DNA of 37,501 nt from Candidatus Aminicenantes bacterium (GTDB lineage Bacteria > Acidobacteriota > Aminicenantia > UBA2199), in contig DSBM01000001.1 of NCBI GenBank assembly GCA_011049425.1, positions 1-37,501 on the forward strand, written 5' to 3'. Position 1 is the stretch's first letter. Each line of letters begins with the position of its first letter. Under the pieces are notes generated by a model. It was not told the origin of the DNA. It was given only the letters and a program-made list of their open reading frames with translations, and searched no databases. Positions 23,499 through 30,771 of this stretch are shown piece by piece. A program made the position numbers and the translations under genes.

Positions 23499-23689
23499 TT
23501 GTTTTTCCCACCCTCAACTCTCTCAACTCCCTCAACTTGTTTTATTTTTTTTGGGTCATTTGAATTTGTTTGGGATTTCGGATTTGGAGTTTGGGATTTG
23601 AAAAAGGTGGCAGGAGACAGGTAGTTGAAAGTCGAAAGTAAAAACAACAACCCGGATCTTTTGATATTCCTGCAGATACTCCCGAGATC

Positions 23690-23870
23690 CCCTACCTTCT
23701 ACCTCCTACGAGTGCTCCCAAGCCCCCTACCCCCTACAAATCCTCCCCAGCCATCTACCTTCTACCTCCTACAAGTGCTCCCGAGCGCTCCTACCTTCTA
23801 CCTCCTACGAGTCCTCCCAAGTCCCCTACCTTCTACGAGTGCTCCCGAGACCTTCTACCTTCTCCAGAAC
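23690..23870. repeat. Nested tandem array of heptamers
   Basis: Five to six copies of a unit of about 28-36 bases starting at 23692, 23727, 23755, 23791, 23826 and 23855. Each unit is built of heptamers such as CTACCTT, CTACCTC, CTACGAG, TGCTCCC and AAGCCCC. Distances between unit starts are 35, 28, 36, 35 and 29, that is multiples of 7 or one off. No conserved spacers exist, so it is not CRISPR. Confidence 0.85.
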
Positions 23871-23911
23871 GAAAAGTCCAGTGATAAGCGGGTCCTGAGT
23901 TGGGTTGGGTT

Positions 23912-23941
23912 TTGACAGACGCCAAACCGGAAAGCTATAAT
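23912..23941 (+). promoter_or_regulatory. Promoter of the cation-transporter-like gene
   Basis: TTGACA, 18-bp spacer, TATAAT. Predicted leader of about 100 bases, which includes TGGGGACGGT, the same end sequence as the foldback element at 7991-8125. Confidence 0.8.
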
Positions 23942-24047
23942 CAATTGCGTGAATGCCGTCGTTGTTTTTTCCGCTTAAGGGTCTGAATATGTGGGGACGG
24001 TTTTTAACCCATTAATCCGCGAACGCTGGTATTCTGGAAAAATATTA

Positions 24048-24845
24048 ATGCAGAAATCAACATACAATATCTCAAAGATGGATTGCCCTTCGGAAGAGAG
24101 CCTTATCCGCATGAACCTGGATGATGTTGAAGGCATCCATCAATTGGAATTCGATCTGGAAAAACGCAGTCTGAATGTCTTTCATTCCGGCAAAAACACG
24201 GAAATCACACAACGACTGGAAAGCCTGAAGCTTGGGGCGAATCTGGTAAAAACAATCAAAGCGGACGAGTCTGACCTCAGTATCGAAAGCAAGACAGGCC
24301 AGGCCGGGATATTGTGGACAGTTTTGCTGATCAACCTGGCTTTTTTTGTCATTGAAATCGTCGCCGGATTTATATCCGGTTCCATGGGGTTGGTCGCCGA
24401 TTCGCTCGACATGCTTGCCGATGCTGTTGTTTACGGGCTGAGCTTGTGGGCGGTGAGGGCTGCCGTTGCCCGCAAAAAGAAAGTAGCCACACTAAGTGGG
24501 TATTTGCAACTGGCTCTTGCCGGTATCGGTTTGCTGGAAGTTATCCGGAGGTGGATAGGTGTAGAAGAATTTCCGGATTTCAGGTTAATGATCGGGGTAT
24601 CTGTTCTGGCCCTCATTGCCAACGCCGTTTGTCTATACCTGCTCCAGCAGTCAAAAAGCCGGGAAGTCCACATGAAAGCCAGCATGATTTTTACTCAGAA
24701 CGATGTCATCATTAATTCAGGTGTTATCCTTGCGGGGATTCTGGTTTTGCTCACCCGATCGAAATATCCCGACCTGGTTGTGGGCACCATCGTATTTCTG
24801 GTTGTGGTAAGGGGGGCGATCAGGATACTGAAACTGGGGAAATAG
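24048..24845 (+). CDS. Cation-transporter-like protein with N-terminal HMA-like domain
   Basis: A 265-residue protein. An N-terminal ferredoxin-like domain (about 3-70, beginning STYNISKMDCPSEESLI) resembles heavy-metal-associated domains but has a single Cys (MDCPSEE) instead of CxxC. Residues about 87-260 form five or six helices of the cation-diffusion-facilitator type; helix 2 has VADSLDMLADAVVYG, giving the two Asp of the metal site. The usual His-x3-Asp of helix 5 is replaced by FTQNDVIINSG, as I recall for a subgroup of these transporters. The short form lacks a cytoplasmic C-terminal domain. Likely an efflux carrier for a soft or divalent metal. No strong ribosome site is seen; an upstream GTG start at 23991 would add 19 unconserved-looking residues. 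Confidence 0.8.
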   Translation: MQKSTYNISKMDCPSEESLIRMNLDDVEGIHQLEFDLEKRSLNVFHSGKNTEITQRLESLKLGANLVKTIKADESDLSIESKTGQAGILWTVLLINLAFFVIEIVAGFISGSMGLVADSLDMLADAVVYGLSLWAVRAAVARKKKVATLSGYLQLALAGIGLLEVIRRWIGVEEFPDFRLMIGVSVLALIANAVCLYLLQQSKSREVHMKASMIFTQNDVIINSGVILAGILVLLTRSKYPDLVVGTIVFLVVVRGAIRILKLGK

Positions 24846-25010
24846 AGTGATAAGGTGCCCCCGGTTTTCCAGGCTTTCAGTTGTTCTCCGTCAACGCGCT
24901 GACTTGACGAGTATATCTGTTCGCGGCACAACTCCACCAGCACCAAGCCGTTGTAATCAGGGGGACCCATGTGCAACCCGATCATTGCCGCACCGGCCCC
25001 ATGGAGAGGG

Positions 25011-25039
25011 TTGCGAAAAAATGGATGGATTAGTAAAAT
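25011..25039 (+). promoter_or_regulatory. Promoter of the lipoprotein gene
   Basis: TTGCGA, 17-bp spacer, TAAAAT; leader about 20 bases with AGAGGAG before the ATG at 25067. The rest of gap 24846-25066 shows no supported feature. Confidence 0.6.
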
Positions 25040-25066
25040 AGAAAAAATCAAAAGAGGAGAATTTCC

Positions 25067-25675
25067 ATGAAAAGAAGAGTCGTTTTTTTTACATTGCCAC
25101 TCATTGCTGCTTTTCTACTGGTTCCCTTGGCCTGCACGAATAACGGTCCGGCAGAGGATACGGAAAACATTCAGGCAACGGATCAATCCCGGTACACGGT
25201 GCCTCAAAAGGCTGAAACGGCCCAATCAAAGGCGGTCAGCAGTTCGATCAAGGGCGGCAAAGAGGTGAAAGTGGATCAATTCATTCTTGTCATTCCCGGG
25301 GACTGGAAAAAACACCGGCAATTCGACGTCTGGTGCCCTGCGACCGAAGTCGGCAGTACCCGCCCGCCGGATCACAATCTTACTCAGGGTGCCAGACCTC
25401 CGACGATGTTGAACAGCTCCGATCTGGTTGAAGGAATCAAGACGAGCATCGGGACCGACCCGCAAGACTTAAAAATGATTAAAATCGGAGGCATGAACGG
25501 CGCCACCTGCGGCTGGGAAAAGGGCGCATACCGGAGCGTCGGCCTGTTTATCCAGGAAAAGAATCCGATGTTCGACATACCTTTTCTCAACTTCTTTATT
25601 CTTCGGGCGCCCAAGGATTCCTTTCACCAATATAAAGAAACGTACGAGGCCATCCTGAAAAGCATCAGAATCTAA
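25067..25675 (+). CDS. Predicted lipoprotein of unknown function
   Basis: A 202-residue protein. The signal peptide ends in a lipobox (LVPLAC, Cys about 23), followed by an Asn/Glu/Thr-rich linker to about residue 65 and a compact domain (VDQFILVIPGDWKKHRQF to ETYEAILKSIRI). The domain pattern (strand, GDW, later GATCGWEKGAYRSVGLFI, then FHQYKETYEAILKSI at the end) resembles small proteins measuring or scavenging at the envelope, where a final helix follows 'ILKSI', but I cannot assign a family. Strong ribosome site AGAGGAG. Single-gene unit. Confidence 0.82.
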   Translation: MKRRVVFFTLPLIAAFLLVPLACTNNGPAEDTENIQATDQSRYTVPQKAETAQSKAVSSSIKGGKEVKVDQFILVIPGDWKKHRQFDVWCPATEVGSTRPPDHNLTQGARPPTMLNSSDLVEGIKTSIGTDPQDLKMIKIGGMNGATCGWEKGAYRSVGLFIQEKNPMFDIPFLNFFILRAPKDSFHQYKETYEAILKSIRI

Positions 25676-25764
25676 AGAAGACGGACGAGGCGCCTCCCCT
25701 GGTGTACTGAAACCGGGCAGAACCATATGGCATTCGAGCCCCGTTTCTTTGCGGTCGGGTTTGG

Positions 25765-25793
25765 TTGACATTTTAATCTCGTGGCCCTAGATT
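25765..25793 (+). promoter_or_regulatory. Promoter of the small secreted protein / OmpA-domain operon
   Basis: TTGACA, 17-bp spacer, TAGATT; predicted leader about 44 bases with AGGAAGGAGG before the ATG at 25844. Confidence 0.75.
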
Positions 25794-25843
25794 AAACTCA
25801 TGGGGGCAAGTTTGTTTTTGCTCAGGAAGGAGGAAAAAGAGCC

Positions 25844-26302
25844 ATGATACGCAAATTAATTCTGATTTTCTTCGCAATGCTGGCAGCCACGGCCGTTCTT
25901 TCCATTGCGGCCGGGGGCGTTGTTCAAACCCAGGGCAGCGATACCTGGGAAGGAGTCGCTGCTGATTTGACCAATATCAATATCAAGAACGATGTTCTGA
26001 CCCTTCGATTCAAATTCCGGAATGAGGGCGAAAACAGTCCCAAGCTTCAGATCTATTTTAAAGACTGCTACATCGTCGACGAGTCCAATCAGAAAAAATA
26101 CTTCCCTCTCAAGGACTCGGAGGGCCTCTTTGTCGCTGGGCCCAAAGACAGAGACCTGGAAGGCGGTCGCTTCCGCTTTGTTATTGAGGCAGGCGGTTTC
26201 AAGGGTTTTTGGATCAAATTCCCGGTTCCGGCTGATGACCCGGAAACCGTTGTGATTTCCATCCCCGGTTTTTTCCCATTTGAAGACATTCCGTTGAAAT
26301 GA
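25844..26302 (+). CDS. Small exported protein, unknown function
   Basis: A 152-residue protein with a signal peptide (about 1-22, LILIFFAMLAATAVLSIAAG) and a beta-sandwich-like body: ADLTNINIKNDVLTLRFKFR, a middle strand YFKDCYIVDESNQKKYFPL, and FKGFWIKFPVPADDPETVVI. This strand order resembles DUF4352- or immunoglobulin-like periplasmic domains. I cannot assign a family. Its stop overlaps the start of the OmpA-domain gene (ATGA), so the two are translationally coupled and probably work at the same place in the envelope. Confidence 0.8.
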   Translation: MIRKLILIFFAMLAATAVLSIAAGGVVQTQGSDTWEGVAADLTNINIKNDVLTLRFKFRNEGENSPKLQIYFKDCYIVDESNQKKYFPLKDSEGLFVAGPKDRDLEGGRFRFVIEAGGFKGFWIKFPVPADDPETVVISIPGFFPFEDIPLK

Positions 26303-26979
26303 TGCCTTATTCAAAATCAACCGCGAATACCTCACTCTTTTTTCCCGTTTTGATCGGGTTTGTGATTCTTGTTTTCTGGGGAGCCTTTTTCCTGGACGCG
26401 GGCGCGGTTTCAATGCCGGATGAAACTGAAGTGGTGATACCACCCGGCGCCCAGGCCGAAGCCGAGAAAGCCTTGAAGCGCCTTGGACCCGAACGGGGGG
26501 CTCTGCGCCTGGATTTCAAAGTTCTCACCATCGAAGGCATCATACGCGGATTCAGCGGCCGCATGCAAAAGATCAGAAGCGCTCTGAATGATCTTGGAGC
26601 AAAGGAAACTGAAACCGAATATGTCATCCAACTCGAAAGCGATGTTCTTTTTGATTTCGATCAATGGGAGATCCGCGCAGACGCGGGAAAAGCCTTGCGG
26701 AAGGTGAGCGGCATTGTTCGCGATTACGACCTTCCGGTGACCATCACCGGCCACACCGACTCCAAAGGATCCGAATCCTACAATATGGAGCTCTCAAAAA
26801 AGCGCGCCGAATCCGTAAAGACATGGCTGGTAAAGAAAGGCGGAGTGGACGCTTCTCAAATCGAAACAACGGGCAAAGGCGAAAGTGAACCCGTGGCACC
26901 CAATTCCCGTCCCGACGGCTCGGACGACCCTGAAGGGCGGCAGAAAAACCGCCGGGTGGAGATCCGTATTAAAAAATAG
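26299..26979 (+). CDS. OmpA-domain envelope protein
   Basis: A 226-residue protein. An N-terminal helix (FFPVLIGFVILVFWGAFFL) serves as signal peptide or anchor. A linker region to about residue 108 is followed by a complete OmpA C-terminal domain at about 110-226: VLFDFDQWEIRADAGKAL, ITGHTDSKGSESYNMELSKK, RAESVKTWLV, IETTGKGESEPVAPN and RQKNRRVEIRI. The peptidoglycan-binding Asp and Arg positions are present. The protein ties the envelope to the cell wall. No beta-barrel or lipobox is seen, so it is probably anchored in the inner membrane or periplasmic. Co-translated with the upstream small exported protein. Confidence 0.9.
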   Translation: MMPYSKSTANTSLFFPVLIGFVILVFWGAFFLDAGAVSMPDETEVVIPPGAQAEAEKALKRLGPERGALRLDFKVLTIEGIIRGFSGRMQKIRSALNDLGAKETETEYVIQLESDVLFDFDQWEIRADAGKALRKVSGIVRDYDLPVTITGHTDSKGSESYNMELSKKRAESVKTWLVKKGGVDASQIETTGKGESEPVAPNSRPDGSDDPEGRQKNRRVEIRIKK

Positions 26980-27294
26980 GCACCTGCCCGTTATCCTGTC
27001 GATTTTCCATCATGACGCCGTGCGCCCCGTAACCTTTCGGCCGGCAAGTCGCAGGGCACACGCCGGGATTCTCCACCAGCAAAAACAGCAAAAGACCAGA
27101 ACTGAAAGTCTGAAGTGGAAAACAAAAGCGCTGAATGCCTGCTTGTTTTCTGTTGAAAAGTCAATTATACCGGCAACATGGCTGAAATGTGAAAACGTCA
27201 GGAACTGTTTCCCCCTTGATCCATTTGAGATTCAGCGGGTAAGGCGGTAGAATGGGAAAAAGCGCTTGCAGTCAGAACAGGAAAAGGAGGATGG
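26980..27294. other. Gap before the HIT gene
   Basis: 315 bases with no credible gene or repeat module. The only supported site is the promoter at 27225-27253. Frames extending into it are continuations of shadows of the OmpA-domain gene. Confidence 0.6.
27225..27253 (+). promoter_or_regulatory. Promoter of the HIT-family gene
   Basis: TTGAGA, 17-bp spacer, TAGAAT; leader about 35 bases with AAGGAGG just before the ATG at 27295. Confidence 0.65.
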
Positions 27295-27783
27295 ATGAGC
27301 CGCAAGAATTCGATATGGGCCCCCTGGCGTTGTGAGTATGTTTCCCGTCCACGTGAGGGCGGGTGCCTGTTCTGCCGGATTTTTGAAGAAAAGAACGACC
27401 GGGAGAACCTCGTCCTGTTGCGTGGCGACACCTGCGGCGTGGTCATGAACCGTTACCCATACAACTCCGGCCACCTGATGGTCGTGCCCTACCACCATGT
27501 AGCGGAGTTGGACGCGCTCAAAGACGCAGAGATGCTTGAGATGATTCAAATCAGCAAGCGCTTGATCCGGGTCATGAAGTCACTCATGTTCCCCGGGGGG
27601 TTCAACATCGGCATCAACATGGGGGCGGTGGCCGGGGCGGGCATCACGGAGCATATCCACCTGCATATTGTTCCCCGCTGGCAGGGAGACACCAACTTCC
27701 TGCCCGTACTGGCGGATACCCGGGTCGTGCCCCACGCGTTGCTCGAGATGTATGACGGGCTTAAAGAAGAGTTGGAAAGTTGA
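27295..27783 (+). CDS. HIT family nucleotide hydrolase or phosphorylase
   Basis: A 162-residue protein with the histidine triad HIHLHIVPRW (120-129, catalytic His in the middle position) and the upstream MNRYPYNSGHLMVVPYHHVA. The N-terminus WAPWRCEYVSR and CLFC (24-27) mark the subgroup often annotated as Ap4A phosphorylase-like. It likely cleaves dinucleoside polyphosphates or nucleotide adducts in the cytoplasm. The ribosome site GGAGG is strong. Single gene, convergent with rph; a framed palindrome starts two bases after its stop. Confidence 0.93.
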   Translation: MSRKNSIWAPWRCEYVSRPREGGCLFCRIFEEKNDRENLVLLRGDTCGVVMNRYPYNSGHLMVVPYHHVAELDALKDAEMLEMIQISKRLIRVMKSLMFPGGFNIGINMGAVAGAGITEHIHLHIVPRWQGDTNFLPVLADTRVVPHALLEMYDGLKEELES

Positions 27784-27785
27784 AT

Positions 27786-27809
27786 GTAGGGGCGACCGGC
27801 CGGTCGCCC
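27786..27809. repeat. Interspersed palindrome, ACCGGCCGGT core
   Basis: GTAG then the perfect 20-base palindrome GGGCGACCGGCCGGTCGCCC. It starts two bases after the HIT stop codon and could form the 3' hairpin of that mRNA. Confidence 0.85.
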
Positions 27810-28069
27810 ATGAACCAAAAAAAATCCCAAATCCGAAATCCCAAACAAATTCAAAATCCCAATGTTCAAAATTCAAAACAAAAACGCGCAGGTCATTTGG
27901 ATGCTCTTATCATTGAGGTAACCTTGTCCTTAATCCCTTCGCTCATGTCATTTGCATGCTGCGCAAACGTCATTAATGCAAAGTTGGAGAGTTGAAGTAC
28001 CCTTTCGGGCATAAAAGGGAAGAAGTTGAAAAAAGGTGACAGGTGGCAGGAAGGCAAGTGGCAGGTGGT

Positions 28070-28096
28070 GTAGGGGCGGCCCTCCGTGGCCGCCCT
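28070..28096. repeat. Interspersed palindrome, GGCCCTCCGTGGCC core
   Basis: GTAGGGGC, GGCC, loop CTCCGT, GGCC, GCCCTG. A hairpin form of the family with an unpaired centre, followed by GTAGAAG. Confidence 0.8.
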
Positions 28097-28197
28097 GTAG
28101 AAGGTAGGGCGGTTCCGGATTCTCAACCAAACCACGGAAAACACGGAATACACGGAAATGGGAAATCGGGCCAGTGGCGAGGAGCGATTGACAGGTA

Positions 28198-28224
28198 TAC
28201 GGGCGAAAAATTTTTCGCCCCTAC
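28198..28224. repeat. Interspersed palindrome, AAAAATTTTT core
   Basis: Perfect 20-base palindrome GGGCGAAAAATTTTTCGCCC within TAC...CTAC. It lies 7 bases beyond the rph stop on the minus strand and is a candidate 3' end signal for the lipid A operon. Confidence 0.85.
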
Positions 28225-28231
28225 CCAATGT

Positions 28232-28939
28232 TTACAAAAAGGTCTTCAGGAGTTCCAGGATTTCGCGGCCGGCGGCCATGCCCTTGTCCAATGCCTGGTT
28301 GAACAGGGTGCGGGAAACGCGTTTTTCTTCGGCGAATACCCCCAGTTGCACGATCTCGTCGCTGTCACTGATCACCAGGTTGATGTCGGCATCCGCGGCC
28401 GCGTCTTCGCGTTGATCCAGGTCCACCAGCACGCCGCCGTCAAGGATGCCGACCGATACCGCCGCTATGGGGGTGATGGGGGGAAGTTCACGGATCATGT
28501 TTTCAAATACCAGGTGGCGCAGGGCATGGGAAAGCGCGATAAAACCGCCGTTTACCGCCGCGCAGCGGGTGCCGCCGTCGGCCTGGAGCACATCGGCGTC
28601 GATGTGGATGGTAAAACCGTTGATGGCGGCCAGGTCGAACACGCAGCGCAATGAGCGGCCGATAAAACGCTGAATCTCGATGTGGCGGTTATGGGAACGC
28701 TGCCGTTCCCGGTTGAGCCGGGGTGATCCCACCGAAGCGGGCAGCATGCCGTATTCGGCATGGATCCAGCCTTTGCCGGAATCACGTAAAAAGAAGGGCA
28801 CGCGGCTCTCCAACGTGGCCGCGCACAGGACCCGGGTATCTCCATGTTCAACCAGCACGGCGCCGGGAACATCCTTGAGGTAGTTGGTTTCAATGCGAAT
28901 GGGGCGCAACTCGTCGGCGCCGCGGTTCATGCGATTCAT
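28232..28939 (-). CDS. rph: Ribonuclease PH
   Basis: A 235-residue phosphorolytic 3'-5' exoribonuclease that trims tRNA 3' ends. Start at the ATG with AGGAG eight bases upstream (MNRMNRGADELRPIRIE, matching the conserved R-x-ELRP motif). Other family blocks: GDTRVLCAATLE, GWIHAEYGMLPAS, the phosphate site near RQRSHNRHIEIQRFIGRSLR, DADVLQADGGTRCAAV and GILDGGVLVDLDQREDAAAD. Full length with all motifs. It overlaps the 3' end of the lpxL-type gene by 50 bases in another frame and is the last gene of the waaA operon. Confidence 0.96.
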   Translation of the reverse strand: MNRMNRGADELRPIRIETNYLKDVPGAVLVEHGDTRVLCAATLESRVPFFLRDSGKGWIHAEYGMLPASVGSPRLNRERQRSHNRHIEIQRFIGRSLRCVFDLAAINGFTIHIDADVLQADGGTRCAAVNGGFIALSHALRHLVFENMIRELPPITPIAAVSVGILDGGVLVDLDQREDAAADADINLVISDSDEIVQLGVFAEEKRVSRTLFNQALDKGMAAGREILELLKTFL

Positions 28940-29843
28940 GCTTGTCTCCTTTGGGGCGGGTTTTCCAGCGGTTGTGAAACCAGAACCACTGTTCGGGCGT
29001 GCGGCGCACAGCGGCTTCAATTTCATGCGTGCACTGCTGGGTCAAAGTCGCGATATCGTGATCACGGTCGCCTGTGGGCGAAAAATCGATGGCGGGGCGA
29101 AATTCCAATGCAGGTTCCTGATCCCTCAGTGTGAGGAAAGCCGGTATGAGAGGTGTTTCCCGCCGCAAGCGCATCTGTGCCGCCGAGGTGATCGTACAGG
29201 CCGGTTGATTGAAAAAATCCACGAAGACCCCTTCCCGAACCACTGCGTTCTGATCGATGAGCATCAGCACGGTTTCCTCTTTGTCCAGGGCTTTCAGTAT
29301 GGAGCGCATGGCGCCGCGTTTGTCGACCAGGCGCGATCCCATGCGTTGGCGGAATTCACGTATTCGGCGGTCGATGCGGCGGTTGTCCAGGGGACGGGCG
29401 ATCGTTACCACGGGAGCGCTGGTGATTTGCCGGATCCCGCCGGGCAAAAGTTCCCAATGGCCCAGGTGAGCGGAAAACACCACCGCGCCCCTGCCCCGTG
29501 CCAGGGCCTGCTTTAGGTGGTGGGCACCGCTGATTTTCAGTTTTCGCAGTTTTTTCTCCGGCGCAGGAGATGCCATCATGGCGGCCAGGTCCACCAGCAC
29601 GCGGCTGAAGTGGCTGTAGATCCGGGTTTGAAGGCTTCGGCGCCGGGCCCCGGGCCAATGGGGGAAAGCCAGTTCCAGGTTGTGTACCACCTGCTGGTGA
29701 TGGCGGCGACTGAAGCGCCGGAACAGGTAGGACAACGCGGATGCGTCCACATCACGCAGAAATTTCGGTGTCAGGCGCACGGCCACGGTAAAGAGGCGGA
29801 AAAAAAGGTATTCCCGGAAATGTCTGTGCTTATTTGGGGACAT
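28890..29843 (-). CDS. LpxL/HtrB-type lipid A acyltransferase
   Basis: A 317-residue inner-membrane acyltransferase that adds a secondary acyl chain to Kdo-lipid A precursors. N-terminal hydrophobic region at about 10-25; catalytic HLGHWE (H126-x4-E131); FFNQPACTIT and EQWFWFHNRWKTRP are further family blocks. The length fits the family. The C-terminal tail from about residue 300 is Arg/His-rich and is encoded in the stretch shared with the rph start, so it may be a recent extension. Overlaps lpxK by 14 bases. Confidence 0.92.
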   Translation of the reverse strand: MSPNKHRHFREYLFFRLFTVAVRLTPKFLRDVDASALSYLFRRFSRRHHQQVVHNLELAFPHWPGARRRSLQTRIYSHFSRVLVDLAAMMASPAPEKKLRKLKISGAHHLKQALARGRGAVVFSAHLGHWELLPGGIRQITSAPVVTIARPLDNRRIDRRIREFRQRMGSRLVDKRGAMRSILKALDKEETVLMLIDQNAVVREGVFVDFFNQPACTITSAAQMRLRRETPLIPAFLTLRDQEPALEFRPAIDFSPTGDRDHDIATLTQQCTHEIEAAVRRTPEQWFWFHNRWKTRPKGDKHESHEPRRRRVAPHSH

Positions 29844-30771
29844 GTCGCCGCAGGAAATTGCCCAGATCCATGTCTAATTGTACCCCATTGGCGGCGTAAA
29901 GCAAAGGTGTGTCCGCCGCTGCCAGGGGCGCGGCCTTGATAAAGTCTTTTTCCGTGCATACCAGGAAGTCCGCCCCGGACGCGCGCCTGCGGCGTTCCAG
30001 TCCGAGCAGGTCCGTTGCCTGATATGCATAATGATCGCGATAGGCGCAAAACCCCCGCAGGTTGAAGGCGGACAGGTCTTCTTGGAAACGGTGATTGTCT
30101 CCCAGGGCGGAAAAGCCGAAAACGGTTTCATCCTTGATGTCGCGGCGGTTTCCCTCGGCGTCAAAAAACCCCGTGATTACGAAGCGGAACGTGGCGTGGG
30201 CGGGTACCCTGGGAGGGCGCCGGGCAGCGGTCCGCACCAGGCACAGGTCGGCCTCGCGCATGAGTCGGGGGAAATGGCGCAACCGGCTCCAGTGGCGATC
30301 CGGGTCATCCAGCATGATGGTTAGGTCCCGACGGATATGGGTGGACTGGAAACCGTCGTCCAGTATCGCCACCGGAATCTTTTCGCGCGCAGCCGCTTCC
30401 AGGGAAGCAAGGCGCCGCCGGCCCACCCAGACGGGTGTTTCCGGCAGATGTCGTTGGATCAGGCAGGCCTCGTCGCCGACGTCGGCGGGTCCGTGGCAAG
30501 AGGGATCCAGGAGGCCGCCCCGCTTCTCCAGCCTGGAACCGTATCCCCGGGTAACAACCGCGAAGGAGATTCCCAACCGCCGTAGTTCCCCCCCCACCCG
30601 GATCACCATGGGGGTCTTGCCGCTGCCGCCGAAAGCGATTCCATCCACGGAGATCACGAAAATTCCCCCGGGGGACACGGCATGGCGGGCCCGGAGGCGT
30701 CGCTGCATCCACGCAGCGGCCTTGTAGACAAAAGAGGCCGGTAGGGCCAGGGTGTTCAGGATTCGATCCAT
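29830..30771 (-). CDS. lpxK: Tetraacyldisaccharide 4'-kinase
   Basis: A 313-residue enzyme phosphorylating the 4' position of the lipid A disaccharide. Walker A-like GGSGKTP at 48-54, VVTRGYGSR (72-80), VGDEACLI, and the DDGFQ motif (138-142) that places the acceptor are all present. An N-terminal hydrophobic helix anchors it to the inner membrane. Its start overlaps the waaA end by 16 bases and its end overlaps the lpxL-type gene by 14 bases. Confidence 0.96.
   Translation of the reverse strand: MDRILNTLALPASFVYKAAAWMQRRLRARHAVSPGGIFVISVDGIAFGGSGKTPMVIRVGGELRRLGISFAVVTRGYGSRLEKRGGLLDPSCHGPADVGDEACLIQRHLPETPVWVGRRRLASLEAAAREKIPVAILDDGFQSTHIRRDLTIMLDDPDRHWSRLRHFPRLMREADLCLVRTAARRPPRVPAHATFRFVITGFFDAEGNRRDIKDETVFGFSALGDNHRFQEDLSAFNLRGFCAYRDHYAYQATDLLGLERRRRASGADFLVCTEKDFIKAAPLAAADTPLLYAANGVQLDMDLGNFLRRHVPK

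Larger units (their letters stand above)
23144..24047. other. Gene-poor repeat region after tRNA-Ser
   Basis: About 900 bases without a credible gene. It holds the two 57-bp repeats, a 147-base intervening piece rich in hairpins (GATTCGCG/CGCGAATC at about 23240-23262; GCGGGCCC/GGGCCGC at about 23308-23328; GAACCC/GGGTTC at about 23226-23249), two framed palindromes, ATTTGG/ATTTCGG repeats (23558-23604), GTTGAAA/GTCGAAA/GTAAAAA heptamers (23623-23644), the CTACCTT heptamer array, and the promoter of the next gene. Confidence 0.8.
27784..28231. other. Repeat-rich gap between convergent HIT and rph genes
   Basis: No gene. Contents: framed palindrome (27786-27809), an AAATCCCAAATCC-type run opposite in sense to that at 20708 (27826-27885), a unique piece (about 27890-27975), GTTGGAGA runs, GTGACAG/GTGGCAG heptamers (28036-28069), framed palindrome (28070-28096), a CACGGAAAA / CACGGAATA / CACGGAAAT nonamer run (28131-28158), and the AAAAATTTTT palindrome next to the rph stop. 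Confidence 0.8.

Noticed and set aside
23690-23870. Possible CRISPR array
   Set aside because: Units are built of heptamers with no unique spacers and no cas genes nearby.
23625-23915. 96-residue frame with repeated PTFYLLRVLPS
   Set aside because: The repeated peptide comes only from the heptamer-based DNA array; no ribosome site, and unit lengths are not multiples of three.
24695-25051. 118-codon minus-strand frame over the gap before the lipoprotein gene
   Set aside because: Half of it is antisense to the transporter-like gene. The middle (HMGPPDYNGLVLVELCRE) looks somewhat protein-like, and a decayed gene is possible, but nothing supports it.
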